Positions 1 through 9,315 of a stretch of 57,529 nt of DNA are shown piece after piece. The DNA comes from Photorhabdus cinerea (GTDB taxonomy: Bacteria > Pseudomonadota > Gammaproteobacteria > Enterobacterales > Enterobacteriaceae), in assembly GCF_011189575.1 (NCBI RefSeq), contig NZ_PUJW01000025.1, positions 1-57,529 of the forward strand. Reading direction: 5' to 3'. Position 1 is the first letter of the stretch. Each line of letters starts with the position of its first letter. The notes beneath the pieces were generated by a model. It made no database searches, had not been told where the DNA came from, and worked only from the letters and a program-made list of their open reading frames with translations. A program made the position numbers and the translations under genes.

Positions 1-2
1 AA

Positions 3-3000
3 GGCCAGATCACCATTGGTGACAAAGGACTGGACGGTAAGGCGACGGATTATGTCGATATCCTCAGCCGGGCAACGGAATTAAATGGCAAAATTCAGGC
101 GAACACCCTGTCGCTGACGCAGGGCGCTAACCGCATCAACCTGAAAGACGGCACAGTGAAACCTGTCGCTGGCGAAGGGGCTAAACCGCAATTAGCCGTG
201 GATACCAAAGCCTTAGGCGGCATGTACGCGAATAAAATCCGGCTGGTGGCGACTGAGGATGGCGTCGGGGTTAATCTCACTAATCTGACCACAGCGCAGG
301 ACGCTATCCGTTTAACTGCTGAGGGTAAAATTATTCTGGGGGAGATACAGGCCAAAACAGACCTTCACATCAACAGCAAAGCCATTGAAACAATAGCAAA
401 AAGTCATGTGCAGGTGGGTCAACATCTGATGTTGACCACCGACACCCTCCACAATCAAGGCCAAATCCGGGCGGGGGGAGATATCACCCTGAAAGCGGCC
501 AAACTGGATAACGTCAACGCAACCCGGCAAAGTCACCCCATCATTACCGCGGGGAAAAGCAGTCGCATTACCGCTGACGAGATAAACAATGTGGGTGAGT
601 TAAGCGCCGCGCAAAATCTCACCCTGACCGGCAAAAATTTTTCAGCGGAAGCGATAAAAGACCATCAGGGGAATATCTTCGGTAAACTCAGCGCCGGTGG
701 GGATTTAACCGCGGTATTTAAAGAGGGATTTAGTTTTAATTTTGATAAAGAACATTTTAAAGCGGGAAAGAAATCCACTGATCTGGCGTTAATCACCGGG
801 AAAAACATTGCTCTAACTGCCGGAGATTTAGTGAGTCGTGCGTCAATGAGGGCAGAACAAAACTTAATCGTTGACGCAGAAACAATCTATTTAGGTCAAG
901 GAAATTTAAAAGCCGGGAACCATGTCATGCTGGATGGAAAGTCACATCTTGATGTGAATGGCTATGATATCTCCGGTCGTGATGTGACCTTGCTTGCCAG
1001 CCGAGGGCCGCTTTTTGTTGTCTCTGGAGACGACTATACCTCGGAAGGAATAAGGGCATTAACCACGCTTTCTGCTGATAACCTATTACGCATTATCGCC
1101 GATGGTCATATTAATATTGTAGATACCCTAATTAACCGGGCGAAAAATATCTTTGTGGCGAGTAATGAGTGGATTGATATTAATCAGCGTTTGGCCGCGG
1201 ATGAGAATATTAATCTTCACGCGGGTGGAGGGATAAATTTAAAGGGTATTTCCCTGACCGCCGGGAAAGATATTACCCTGACCAGTGGTGATTCGCTTGA
1301 TGTGGGTAACGTCACCGCCGGCAACCATTTAACCCTGATTGCCGGCAGCAAGATGACGGAGACAACATTATCGGCAGAAGGGACGACCGTGGTCGCCCAA
1401 AATAGCGCCGCACTGCACTTAGCTGGCGGGAAATATACCCCGGTGACTTCGGCGTTGATTGACCTCGCATTAGGCCATGCCCCCCAACTGACCCTCAATA
1501 TCCCAGACATAGCCGGGGGCCTACCCGGGATTCAACTGGCGGATAAACGCGCGCGGATTGCCGTGAGAAACAACCTGCCTATTCTCCATATTGCGGCACC
1601 AAATTCCCGCGGTGTTTCACATAACCGTTATCAGGCGTTTAATGTTGGGGCTTCCGGGCTGGTGTTCAATAATGCTACCGAGGCGACCCAATCCGTACTG
1701 GCGGGACCCATTGGGGCAAACCCTCACTTCAATGGTCAATCGGCTGAGTTGATTATTCATGAAGTGGTGGGGACGGTGGCCTCAAATCTACAGGGCCTGC
1801 TGGAAGTGGTGGGGCAAAAAGCCCGTGTATTCATTGCCAATCCGAACGGCATGACCTGTAACGGCTGTGGCTTTGTGAATACCTCGGCGGTCACCTTATC
1901 CACCGGGAAACCGGTGTTTGATAAAGCGGGCGCGTTAGCGGCTTTAGACGTGAAAAAAGGCACCATCACCTTTGATAAAAAGGGGCTGGATGCCACGGCG
2001 CAGGATGATGTCGATATTATCAGCCGGGCCGCCCTGTTTAACGGCAAAGTCCGGGCAAAAAACCTGACACTGGCACAAGGACCCAACCGGATTGATGTCA
2101 AACGCGGCACCCTGGTTCCGATTACAGGAGAAGGTGATACCCCCTGGAAAGCGATTGATGTCCAACCATCGGGGGGCATGTCTGCCGGTAAACTCCGTCT
2201 GTTGAGTACCGAGCCGGGTAAGGCAGTTAACCTGACCCACCTGACCGCCACGCAGGGCGACATCCGTTTGACCGTTGATGGCGAGATAACGCTGGGCAAT
2301 ATACAGGCCAAAACAGACATCACCGTGAGCAGTCAGGGCATTAAAACGGCGGAACAGAGTCAGGTGCAGGCCGGGAAAGATATCACGCTGGCAGCGAACA
2401 CGCTGAACAACATGGCTAAGATTATCGCAGACGGTAATATACGGTTGTTTATTGACCGTTTATATAATCAGAATCGGGGACTGATTCAGGCCAGTCATCA
2501 TCTCTGGGTGCAAAAAGACGCGAGCGGTCACCTCAGCACCGGGATTGACAACACTTCAGCGACGCTGAAAACCCATAACGGCGATATTATTATTCGCACC
2601 CAAACATTAAATAATGCCTGGAAGGCCAACGTCGCTGCGGGAATGAACGCTTATATCAATGCGACAACGCTGGATAACAGTCAAAGCCAGTTTCATGCGA
2701 AGAAAAATCTTATCTTAACCGGTCACGACTTTAACAACGGGATGGACGGTAAACTTTCAGCCGCTCTGAATGTGGTGGCTGACTTTATTCATCAATTCAG
2801 CGGGAGCGCGTTAATCTCAGCTAAAAATATTCTGCTGCATGCCGGTGACATTACCGGCATGGGGCACCTCAAGGCGGAAAATGACCTGTCCGTTATCGGC
2901 GAATGTCAAATTGATGTTAACAACAGCAAACTGGCGGCAAAGAAAAATCTGACCCTGATGGCGGGTAAAGAGATTGATGCCTTTCAAGCTGAGTTGAAGG

Positions 3001-6000
3001 GGGAAAATGTTGAGCTACTGGTGCGTGAAGGCGACATCCAACTGGGATGGAGACAGTTTGAGGCATCATTACCCACCATTTCGGCGGATAATCATTTGCG
3101 GATTTCCGCGGGCCGCGATCTGGATCTCGCCGGTATCCAGTTAGCTAAATCCCGTCATCTGACATTCAGTGCGGGCCGTCACCTGAATGCCTACCAAAGT
3201 CAATTGAACGCGGCGGGCCATATTCATCTGTTTGCGGGCCAGGATTTAGTTTTGCAGAGAGCGCGGATCAATGCCGGGCAACAAGTCACGCTCAGTGCGG
3301 GTCACGATATCGATATGTCTCGTCCCAATACGCAGCAGGCGTCAGACAGTCTGTTTTATTTATCCGAATTAGGCACACAAATCACCGCAGGTGATGACCT
3401 GCAACTCAGTGCGGGGGGCGATATCGTTGGTAAGATTGCCAGATTAACCTCGACGCAGGGAAATGTGTCGGTTAACGCTGGCCGGGACTTCATTTTCTCT
3501 GCCCAAAAATATTCGCCGGTTAATGATGGCGATAAACACTACCTGTATGCCACCGGCGCCATCAACGCCGCGCAAAACCTCACCTTAGCGGCGGCAGGCA
3601 ACCTGCTGACATCCAGCACCCGCCTGACATCCGGCAGGGATATGCGGCTTTCAGCGGGCGGGAATGTGCGTTTTGAATCATTACAAGAATTTATCCGCGA
3701 GGGAAATATTGGCCGCTTTACGCAACACGCCAGCCGGCTGAAGAGTGGCGGGGCATTAACGCTCCACGCTCAGGGCAGTATTTTATTCCAGGCAACAGAA
3801 CTCATGGCTAAAGGTGTGATAGATATCGCGGCAACCGGCGGCTTTCTCTATGCGCAAGCCATGGAAGAAACCTATAAAAGTGAAGAAACGCGGAAAAGCT
3901 GTAAAGGCTTGGGGTCCATAAAATCGTGTAAAGTATTTGGTTCTAAAACAGAACATAAAACACAAATCAAGAATACCAACAAAGTCACGGAATTGACTGC
4001 CGGTGGGGATATTACCCTGATGGCAAAAGATGACGTGACACTGGAAGCGAGCCGGCTCGACACCCAGAAAAACGCGAAAATCACCAGCCAGACCGGGAAA
4101 GTGAACTTCCGGGCCATGCCCAATACGGATGTTGAGCAGACCATCACGACATCAAAAGGCTTTTTCATTACGCACCACGATAAAGGCCACAGTGAGACGA
4201 CCTGGGCCATCCCGTCCGTGCAGGTTGGCGGAACACTGACCGTGGAGGCGGCAGCCGGTATCAGTGCGGATGTGAAAGTGAAAGACGGACAGTTACTGGA
4301 AGACACGTTAGTGAGACTTGGTAACACCCCCGGTACCGAATGGTTGAAAAATCTCCGAGACCGCAACGATGTTCAGTGGGATCTCGTTAAGGACGCTTAC
4401 CGTAGCTGGGACAAAAAAAGCGAAAGCTTAAACCCCGTGGCGGGTGCCGTAATAGCGATTGCAGTTGCTGCGGTCACGGCGGGTTCGGGTCTGGCGGCCT
4501 GGGCGGGAAGTGGTGCCGTGGGGGCGACAGGGGCCACCGGAGCTACGGCGAGCGCGGTTTATGGGGCGGCTTATGGCGGCATGATCGGGCTGACCTCGCA
4601 GGCGGCGGTCGCCTTAGTTGAAAACAAAGGCAATCTCACCCAGACACTGGCAACCTTAGCGAAACGTGATTCCGTCAACTCCCTCGTGACCCAAATCGCG
4701 GTGGGTGGCACATTAGGGGGATTAGACCACACGATGGGCTGGAGAAAATTAGTGGAGGGAAAAGCCGTTGTCGATCCGATAAAAGCGCAACTTCCCTTAT
4801 TGAGTCATCATAACTGGAGTCAGGTAGCCCAGCGTGTTGCGGCGCATTCCATCGTCAGCTCAATAATCGGTACGGCCATAAATGGCGGCAGTTTTACGGA
4901 CAATTTGCAAACTGCGTTGTTGAACAATGTGGGAAACCAGATTAATGCCGAAGGGGCCCGGCTGATTGGGGATAACAGGGAAATTCTGGGGGTACCGGGT
5001 AAAGCGATTAGCCATGCGGCGGTGTCTGCGCTGGCGGCGGAAATTGGTGGTGGGGATGCCAAAGGGGCGGCAGTGGGTGCTCTGGCGGCTGAATTAGCGG
5101 CCATTACAATGGAAAGCCGACTATTTGAACCTGCGTATAAGAATGAAACAGAGCGACAAATTCATAAACTTCAGGAAGCGCTGACTGGTAATGAAGCCAA
5201 GGCTCAGACAGCTAAATTTATCGGGGCGTTATCAGGTGCCCTGATTAGCCATACCCCGGAAGGCGCTTACAGTGCAGCGAACAGCGCCGAGCTTGTCTAC
5301 CGTAATAACATGACTGAGCATATGCTGTCTCAGTTATCGGTAGATAATCAAAAGGATATCTTAGCAGCAGAAAAAGGGGATAAAGCGGCGGAAGAGCGCG
5401 TCATTGCACGGCGGGATGCAGCGATTGCCGTCACCGCAGTGGCAGCAGGCGGCTATGCGCTGGTTTATGGCGGTCATATACTGATTGCCGGCTCGGCTGA
5501 AATGGCAACGGCAGGACGCGTTGCGCTTGAAGGCTGTAAAACCAATCCGGCACTGTGCCTGAACAATGTGGGAATTTTTGTTGCGGATACGGTTGCGCCG
5601 GAGGCGGCTGTTGGGACCGGTGTTTTGGCTGCTGGAACGGTAAAAGTATTAGGTAACACCAAAGAAGGTACGAAGAATCTGGCAGAAGAATTGAGTCATG
5701 CCTCAAAACCGCTGTTAAGCAATGTTAAACCTGATACCCATGCCGTAACTCGCTTGATTGAAAATGAGAAGTTATATGCTGGAAAGGGGACGACGGCTCA
5801 ATCAGTTCAGAAATGGTCAGTAGATCCAGCGACTAAAGCAGCGGATGAGGCAGGTGGTGTTTTAGTTAATGGTATTTATAAAAATAATCCTACAGCTCAG
5901 AGTATAACCGGGCTTTTAACTGATTCAGGAAGAATTGGTAGCAAAAATATGAATGGTCAATTTATGTATATTGTTGACCCAAAAGGGAATGTAATTATTG

Positions 6001-6236
6001 GTACTCGTAGTGGTGAGAGAATGCCACATCCAACTTTAATTGGTGGTAAAGATCCACTAGTTTTAGGGGCTGGAATAGTCGAAATTAGAGCAGGTAAAAT
6101 TTACTCTATAGATAATGCTTCGGGTCACTATAAACCAGGCTCAGGTTCTTTAGATGCTGCTAAAGATGCTTTTGGTAAATTACCAGATAAATATTTTAGT
6201 AAAGATTTTCAGGGGTATAAACCATATGATAAATAG
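3..6236 (+). CDS. CdiA/FHA-type two-partner-secretion exoprotein, 5' partial, with internal TPS domain and C-terminal toxin
   Basis: The frame is open from base 3, so the gene starts before the window; 2077 residues are visible. It is mostly haemagglutinin beta-helix repeats (many AGxxITLxA-type strands). A complete second TPS/haemagglutination domain lies at about residues 520-640, carrying the NPNG motif followed by a CxxC (MTCNGCGF) near residue 612. The segment after it (about 650-780) is a paralogue of residues 1-120, so the window opens just behind a first TPS domain. A DUF637-like region and Ala/Gly-rich hydrophobic stretches cover about 1480-1800, and the YRNN sequence near 1770 probably replaces the VENN pretoxin motif. 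The C-terminal roughly 180 residues become AT-rich and end with an NASGHYKPG motif, as expected for a swappable CdiA-CT toxin. The activity of this toxin is not recognised. Domain calls are by family resemblance; the toxin role is inferred from position and from the overlapping small gene. Confidence 0.9.
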   Translation, partial: GQITIGDKGLDGKATDYVDILSRATELNGKIQANTLSLTQGANRINLKDGTVKPVAGEGAKPQLAVDTKALGGMYANKIRLVATEDGVGVNLTNLTTAQDAIRLTAEGKIILGEIQAKTDLHINSKAIETIAKSHVQVGQHLMLTTDTLHNQGQIRAGGDITLKAAKLDNVNATRQSHPIITAGKSSRITADEINNVGELSAAQNLTLTGKNFSAEAIKDHQGNIFGKLSAGGDLTAVFKEGFSFNFDKEHFKAGKKSTDLALITGKNIALTAGDLVSRASMRAEQNLIVDAETIYLGQGNLKAGNHVMLDGKSHLDVNGYDISGRDVTLLASRGPLFVVSGDDYTSEGIRALTTLSADNLLRIIADGHINIVDTLINRAKNIFVASNEWIDINQRLAADENINLHAGGGINLKGISLTAGKDITLTSGDSLDVGNVTAGNHLTLIAGSKMTETTLSAEGTTVVAQNSAALHLAGGKYTPVTSALIDLALGHAPQLTLNIPDIAGGLPGIQLADKRARIAVRNNLPILHIAAPNSRGVSHNRYQAFNVGASGLVFNNATEATQSVLAGPIGANPHFNGQSAELIIHEVVGTVASNLQGLLEVVGQKARVFIANPNGMTCNGCGFVNTSAVTLSTGKPVFDKAGALAALDVKKGTITFDKKGLDATAQDDVDIISRAALFNGKVRAKNLTLAQGPNRIDVKRGTLVPITGEGDTPWKAIDVQPSGGMSAGKLRLLSTEPGKAVNLTHLTATQGDIRLTVDGEITLGNIQAKTDITVSSQGIKTAEQSQVQAGKDITLAANTLNNMAKIIADGNIRLFIDRLYNQNRGLIQASHHLWVQKDASGHLSTGIDNTSATLKTHNGDIIIRTQTLNNAWKANVAAGMNAYINATTLDNSQSQFHAKKNLILTGHDFNNGMDGKLSAALNVVADFIHQFSGSALISAKNILLHAGDITGMGHLKAENDLSVIGECQIDVNNSKLAAKKNLTLMAGKEIDAFQAELKGENVELLVREGDIQLGWRQFEASLPTISADNHLRISAGRDLDLAGIQLAKSRHLTFSAGRHLNAYQSQLNAAGHIHLFAGQDLVLQRARINAGQQVTLSAGHDIDMSRPNTQQASDSLFYLSELGTQITAGDDLQLSAGGDIVGKIARLTSTQGNVSVNAGRDFIFSAQKYSPVNDGDKHYLYATGAINAAQNLTLAAAGNLLTSSTRLTSGRDMRLSAGGNVRFESLQEFIREGNIGRFTQHASRLKSGGALTLHAQGSILFQATELMAKGVIDIAATGGFLYAQAMEETYKSEETRKSCKGLGSIKSCKVFGSKTEHKTQIKNTNKVTELTAGGDITLMAKDDVTLEASRLDTQKNAKITSQTGKVNFRAMPNTDVEQTITTSKGFFITHHDKGHSETTWAIPSVQVGGTLTVEAAAGISADVKVKDGQLLEDTLVRLGNTPGTEWLKNLRDRNDVQWDLVKDAYRSWDKKSESLNPVAGAVIAIAVAAVTAGSGLAAWAGSGAVGATGATGATASAVYGAAYGGMIGLTSQAAVALVENKGNLTQTLATLAKRDSVNSLVTQIAVGGTLGGLDHTMGWRKLVEGKAVVDPIKAQLPLLSHHNWSQVAQRVAAHSIVSSIIGTAINGGSFTDNLQTALLNNVGNQINAEGARLIGDNREILGVPGKAISHAAVSALAAEIGGGDAKGAAVGALAAELAAITMESRLFEPAYKNETERQIHKLQEALTGNEAKAQTAKFIGALSGALISHTPEGAYSAANSAELVYRNNMTEHMLSQLSVDNQKDILAAEKGDKAAEERVIARRDAAIAVTAVAAGGYALVYGGHILIAGSAEMATAGRVALEGCKTNPALCLNNVGIFVADTVAPEAAVGTGVLAAGTVKVLGNTKEGTKNLAEELSHASKPLLSNVKPDTHAVTRLIENEKLYAGKGTTAQSVQKWSVDPATKAADEAGGVLVNGIYKNNPTAQSITGLLTDSGRIGSKNMNGQFMYIVDPKGNVIIGTRSGERMPHPTLIGGKDPLVLGAGIVEIRAGKIYSIDNASGHYKPGSGSLDAAKDAFGKLPDKYFSKDFQGYKPYDK

Positions 6237-6624
6237 TTTAGATTTAAAAGGAACGTGGGGACTATATCCTTGGTTTGATGAGGATGATGTTAATTTGATC
6301 TATCCAGATGATTTAGAACGTGTAAGAAAACTTATTTTGCATGGAAAAGTTTTCTATTGTTCAGAACAATGTGGGAAGTTTATTAGATTAAATTATGGAG
6401 ATTATTCTTTTAGAGTTAAACCTGATTTGTTTAAACCAGTCAGAGAAGTTCATTTTATGGTGGGAGACAACGTAAAAGTTGCCTCTTCGCTAGATAAAAG
6501 AGGTACTATATTAAATATAGGATGGCATCATAAAAATGATGAACCAATCTACTATTTATCTTTTAATGGTAAAAAATCATCCAGACGTTATGCGGAAGAT
6601 GAACTTATTCCAGTTCAAGAATAA
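6226..6624 (+). CDS. Putative CdiI immunity protein for the upstream toxin
   Basis: This 132-residue cytosolic protein starts at ATG 6226, chosen because AGGGG at 6211-6215 gives a plausible ribosome binding site. The longer in-frame start at 6154 would lie deep inside the toxin gene. The start overlaps the exoprotein stop by 11 bases, which is the usual tight coupling of CdiA-CT and CdiI. The protein is acidic, with Trp/Tyr-rich WGLYPWFDEDD near the N-terminus. It has no signal peptide or membrane segment, and base composition is AT-rich like the toxin end. Immunity function is inferred from position; the family is not recognised with certainty. Its last 20 bases overlap the end of the convergent kptA. 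Confidence 0.7.
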   Translation: MINSLDLKGTWGLYPWFDEDDVNLIYPDDLERVRKLILHGKVFYCSEQCGKFIRLNYGDYSFRVKPDLFKPVREVHFMVGDNVKVASSLDKRGTILNIGWHHKNDEPIYYLSFNGKKSSRRYAEDELIPVQE

Positions 6625-7153
6625 ACTCAGCAGGAACTTCCTTCGTCAGCCAAACGCCATTGTCGGCTAAATAGAACTTAAAGCCTTGTTGAGACATCAA
6701 CAGGGCTTTTATTTTAAGCACAACCGGTTTACCGTGTCTTTGACCAACTGACATAGCGATCTGTTCGTCATTGGATAAGTGGACATAATGACGAGAGCCT
6801 GTAACTAATCCTTGAATCTTAATAGAATCAAGAAACCGTGTTGTTGTACCATGATATAAAAACTCAGGCGGTGTCTGTTCAATATGTTTAATCTGAACTT
6901 GCTGAGTTGAATGGCCTTGTGCTGCACGGATTTTTACTCCGTCTTCCGAAATCGTAAAACGCCTCTTATCACTGGTAGCAACAACTTGTTCAATGAGTTC
7001 CTTATTAAGTGATTCACCATGTTGATTAGCATGAGATACCAGTTTATCAATATTAACCCAGCCGTCTTGCTCAAGAGTTAGCTTTATCGCTTCGGGTTGA
7101 TGCCGTAAAACATAGCTTAAAAATTTACTCGTTTTATCAAGTTGCTTACTCAT
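6605..7153 (-). CDS. kptA: RNA 2'-phosphotransferase (KptA/Tpt1 family)
   Basis: A 182-residue protein of canonical KptA length. It should transfer the 2'-phosphate of an RNA splice-type junction to NAD+, giving ADP-ribose 1'',2''-cyclic phosphate. The family's basic and His residues are visible: SYVLRHQP near the N-terminus, KRRF in the middle, YHGTT before the NAD-binding half, and QRHGKPVVL. The start at 7153 is chosen because AGAGG lies just upstream; an upstream in-frame codon at 7207 has no such site and gives a non-family N-terminus. It sits alone, tail-to-tail with the immunity gene (20-base overlap) and just before a duplicated cdiA fragment. In bacteria its physiological substrate is unclear, and it could simply be a passenger of the variable CDI region. 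Confidence 0.92.
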   Translation of the reverse strand: MSKQLDKTSKFLSYVLRHQPEAIKLTLEQDGWVNIDKLVSHANQHGESLNKELIEQVVATSDKRRFTISEDGVKIRAAQGHSTQQVQIKHIEQTPPEFLYHGTTTRFLDSIKIQGLVTGSRHYVHLSNDEQIAMSVGQRHGKPVVLKIKALLMSQQGFKFYLADNGVWLTKEVPAEFILELE

Positions 7154-7191
7154 ACTTTTTCCTCTACCCCGACCCATCAGATCAACTGCCC

Positions 7192-7223
7192 CCCGAATGT
7201 TAGACAAACATATAACATTCGGG
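7192..7223. repeat. Perfect 11-bp inverted repeat upstream of kptA
   Basis: CCCGAATGTTA at 7192-7202 is exactly mirrored by TAACATTCGGG at 7213-7223, with a 10-base loop. It lies about 40 bp upstream of the kptA start and about 25 bp before the duplicated cdiA segment begins. It could be an operator, a transcription-stopping hairpin or a recombination boundary; no T-run settles this. Confidence 0.6.
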
Positions 7224-7246
7224 AGTGAAGTTCACTATGCCAGATA

Positions 7247-7673
7247 AATGCCGAAGGGGCCCGGCTGATTGGAGATAATGGTCAGATTCTGGGGGTACCG
7301 GGTAAAGCGATTAGCCATGCGGCGGGGATGCCAAAGGGGCAGCAGTGGGTGCGTTGGCCACAGAACTGGCTGCAATAACATTGGATGAAACCTTTAGCGA
7401 CCCAATGGCAATTCAGGCCGGTGGTAAAATCCTTGGCGGCGTTGCGGGGGCCATTGCAACCAACAGCGCAGAAGGTGCGAACAGTAGTGCCAATACCGGT
7501 GAAATAGTGATTGTCTATAATTCGCTGGCTCATCTTCTGTCCGCCGCAGAGAAAGAAAAGTCAGGCACACTCAAAACCTACGAGGAGAAAAAGCAAGCCT
7601 TTTGTCAGCAGTCACCGGCGGTGTGTAAACAAGCCGGAGACGTTATCAGTCTTAGTACTGATTTCGTGCCGAT
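7247..7673 (+). pseudogene. Broken orphan cdiA pretoxin module (5' copy)
   Basis: Bases from 7247 to about 7384 repeat the pretoxin coding sequence at about 4944-5110, but 31 bases are missing after GCCATGCGGC, which shifts the frame. The intact downstream frame (from about 7345) encodes ALATELAAITLDE, then IVIVYNSLAHLL, a YNSL variant of the pretoxin motif, then CQQSPAVCKQAGDVISL and DFVPI. Homology stops at about 7673; the expected continuation of this module (VPIIGDIKGF...) is found 16.5 kb away at 24222. It has no start codon of its own, as usual for orphan CdiA-CT modules, and no toxin domain remains. Confidence 0.8.
7597..7673 (+). repeat. 77-bp imperfect direct repeat, left copy
   Basis: This pretoxin-coding stretch matches 24146-24222 base for base, with about six substitutions and no gaps. 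It is the point where the left pretoxin fragment ends. Together the two copies bracket the whole biosynthetic island and the intron remnant. Confidence 0.85.
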
Positions 7674-8065
7674 ATGCCACGATAAGCTGCCTCTATGATG
7701 TACTGAACTCAGTATTGTATGATATTGATTTTATTAATCATAATAATAAGAGGCTGTGCAAAAGGACACCTTGCGTGTCTGGGAGAAAATGCTGTTGTTA
7801 TTTTCGATCATGGTTACTTCACTCTATCAAGTCATCCTAAGCAACGTGAATGCGTTAATTACCCACCGAAACCTATCAAATTGCCGATTTTAATCGGTAA
7901 TACAACCCGGTTTCCTCTCAACACCCCGCCTTGAAACAAAGCTTTACTATCGAAAACATAGCACGTTCAATAGTAACACCAAGCAAACAAGAAAAATGAT
8001 TTCTAAATGGAAATCATTTTTCTATGGTGCTACAGTCTTCATGACATATTTATTATATGAGATGA
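7674..8065. other. Intergenic stretch between pretoxin fragment and MFS gene
   Basis: About 390 bases with no gene I can support. An open plus-strand frame over 7719-7934 shows no family resemblance and no ribosome binding site. AT content rises sharply after about 7930, marking entry into the low-GC biosynthetic island. The only clear structure is the hairpin at 7991-8022. Confidence 0.6.
7991..8022. repeat. Perfect 13-bp AT-rich hairpin before the MFS gene
   Basis: GAAAAATGATTTC (7991-8003) and its exact complement GAAATCATTTTTC (8010-8022) flank a 6-base loop, 44 bases before the transporter start. It could act as a weak terminator for incoming transcripts, an attenuator or a protein-binding site. 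It has almost no GC, so a strong intrinsic terminator is unlikely. Confidence 0.6.
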
Positions 8066-9310
8066 ATGACAGTGAAAAAATCAGAAAATATACTAAATGA
8101 CAATTGCTTAGATTTGAATGTTTTGTCTTACCAAAAAGGTGTGCTGGGATTCAAACTTGTTTTGGTTCTGGGAATGTTGAGTGCTATTGGCGCTCTTTCG
8201 ACTGACATGTACCTCCCTTTATTTCCCGCTATGTCTCACGCACTAACCACAACTCAAGCTGGTGTTCAATTAAGTCTAACGTCATTTATGTTTGGCCTCG
8301 CGATTGGACAATTAATTATTGGCCCTTGGTCGGATGTGATTGGTAGGAGAAACCTTCTATTAGGCGGTATGGTTTTGCTAACTGTAGCATCAATTGCTTG
8401 TTCATTTTCTTCAAGTATTGAGATGTTAACCATTAGCCGTTTTTTTCAAGGTGCTGGTGGTGCATCAGGTATTGTCTTGACACGAGCCATTGTTTCTGAC
8501 CTTAGTTTTGGTAACAAAGCCGCATACTATTTCAATCTGATGTTAGCGATACAAGGTGTAGCGCCGATAATTGCGCCATTGATAGGAGGCATTGCTGCAC
8601 ATTTTCCGTGGCCAGTTGTATTTGTCTTTTTAACGGTTATTTCACTGATACTCACCGTCTTAACGTTTGCTTATGTGCCAGAAAGTTTGCCAAATAAATC
8701 AGCATATAGCGGGATTAAGAACAGTTTAGTTAAACAGTTTTTCAAACTGTTCAGAAATAGAGTCTATATGGGATATACGTTAGTATTCTCAGCCACCTTT
8801 GGAGCACTGTTTGCCTACATTTCAGCATCACCTTTTATATACCAGTCCATGTTTAATTTCACCCCAGGATTTTTTTCTGTTGTGTTCGCAATTAATGCCG
8901 GAATTATGATGTTCAGCAGCATATTGAGTGCCCGATGGGTTGAACGGATCGGCGCTAAAAGGCTTGTCATAGTTGGTGTTGTAACAACTTTTGTCTTATC
9001 TTGTTTGTTACTGATTGTAAATTATCTCAGTGTTTATCAACTTGAGTTAACTACGGCCATTTTCATGATGCTTATGTTTACGATGGCGTTAATTTTCGGC
9101 AATGCAGCCAGTTTAGCATTAACAGCGGTTCCTGATTTAAGGGGGGCAGGCTCTGCTGTCCTTGGTGCCCTTCAGTTTGGAACAGCTTCTTTGACGGCAT
9201 TTTTAACTGGTCTTGGCAAATCTGTATCTCTGTTTCCTGTATCTATTGTATTAATCGGATGTGGGATTATGACTCTATTTTCCTTAATATTAGTATGTGT
9301 AAGGAGATAA
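8066..9310 (+). CDS. MFS drug exporter, Bcr/CflA type (MfsX-like)
   Basis: A 414-residue inner-membrane transporter with about 12 hydrophobic segments. The loop between segments 2 and 3 carries GPWSDVIGRRNLLL, the MFS motif A, and the N-terminus contains STDMYLPLFPAM, typical of Bcr/CflA drug:H+ antiporters. The start is ATG 8066, preceded by a weak purine stretch. Its stop lies inside the AAGGAG that serves the next gene, so the two are translationally coupled. In the K. oxytoca tilimycin locus an MFS gene is likewise paired with a uvrA-like gene; by analogy this one exports the cluster product. The substrate is inferred. Confidence 0.88.
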   Translation: MTVKKSENILNDNCLDLNVLSYQKGVLGFKLVLVLGMLSAIGALSTDMYLPLFPAMSHALTTTQAGVQLSLTSFMFGLAIGQLIIGPWSDVIGRRNLLLGGMVLLTVASIACSFSSSIEMLTISRFFQGAGGASGIVLTRAIVSDLSFGNKAAYYFNLMLAIQGVAPIIAPLIGGIAAHFPWPVVFVFLTVISLILTVLTFAYVPESLPNKSAYSGIKNSLVKQFFKLFRNRVYMGYTLVFSATFGALFAYISASPFIYQSMFNFTPGFFSVVFAINAGIMMFSSILSARWVERIGAKRLVIVGVVTTFVLSCLLLIVNYLSVYQLELTTAIFMMLMFTMALIFGNAASLALTAVPDLRGAGSAVLGALQFGTASLTAFLTGLGKSVSLFPVSIVLIGCGIMTLFSLILVCVRR

Positions 9311-9315
9311 ATGAA

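Noticed and set aside
3872..4366. 164-residue minus-strand ORF inside the exoprotein
   Set aside because: Serine/valine-rich antisense shadow of a strongly supported plus-strand gene.
6605..7153. KptA as an ADP-ribosyltransferase toxin of the CDI locus
   Set aside because: It has the full canonical KptA length and motifs, no secretion or pretoxin sequence, its own start site and the opposite orientation.
7719..7934. Possible 71-residue coding region after the pretoxin fragment
   Set aside because: No ribosome binding site, low-complexity start and no family resemblance.
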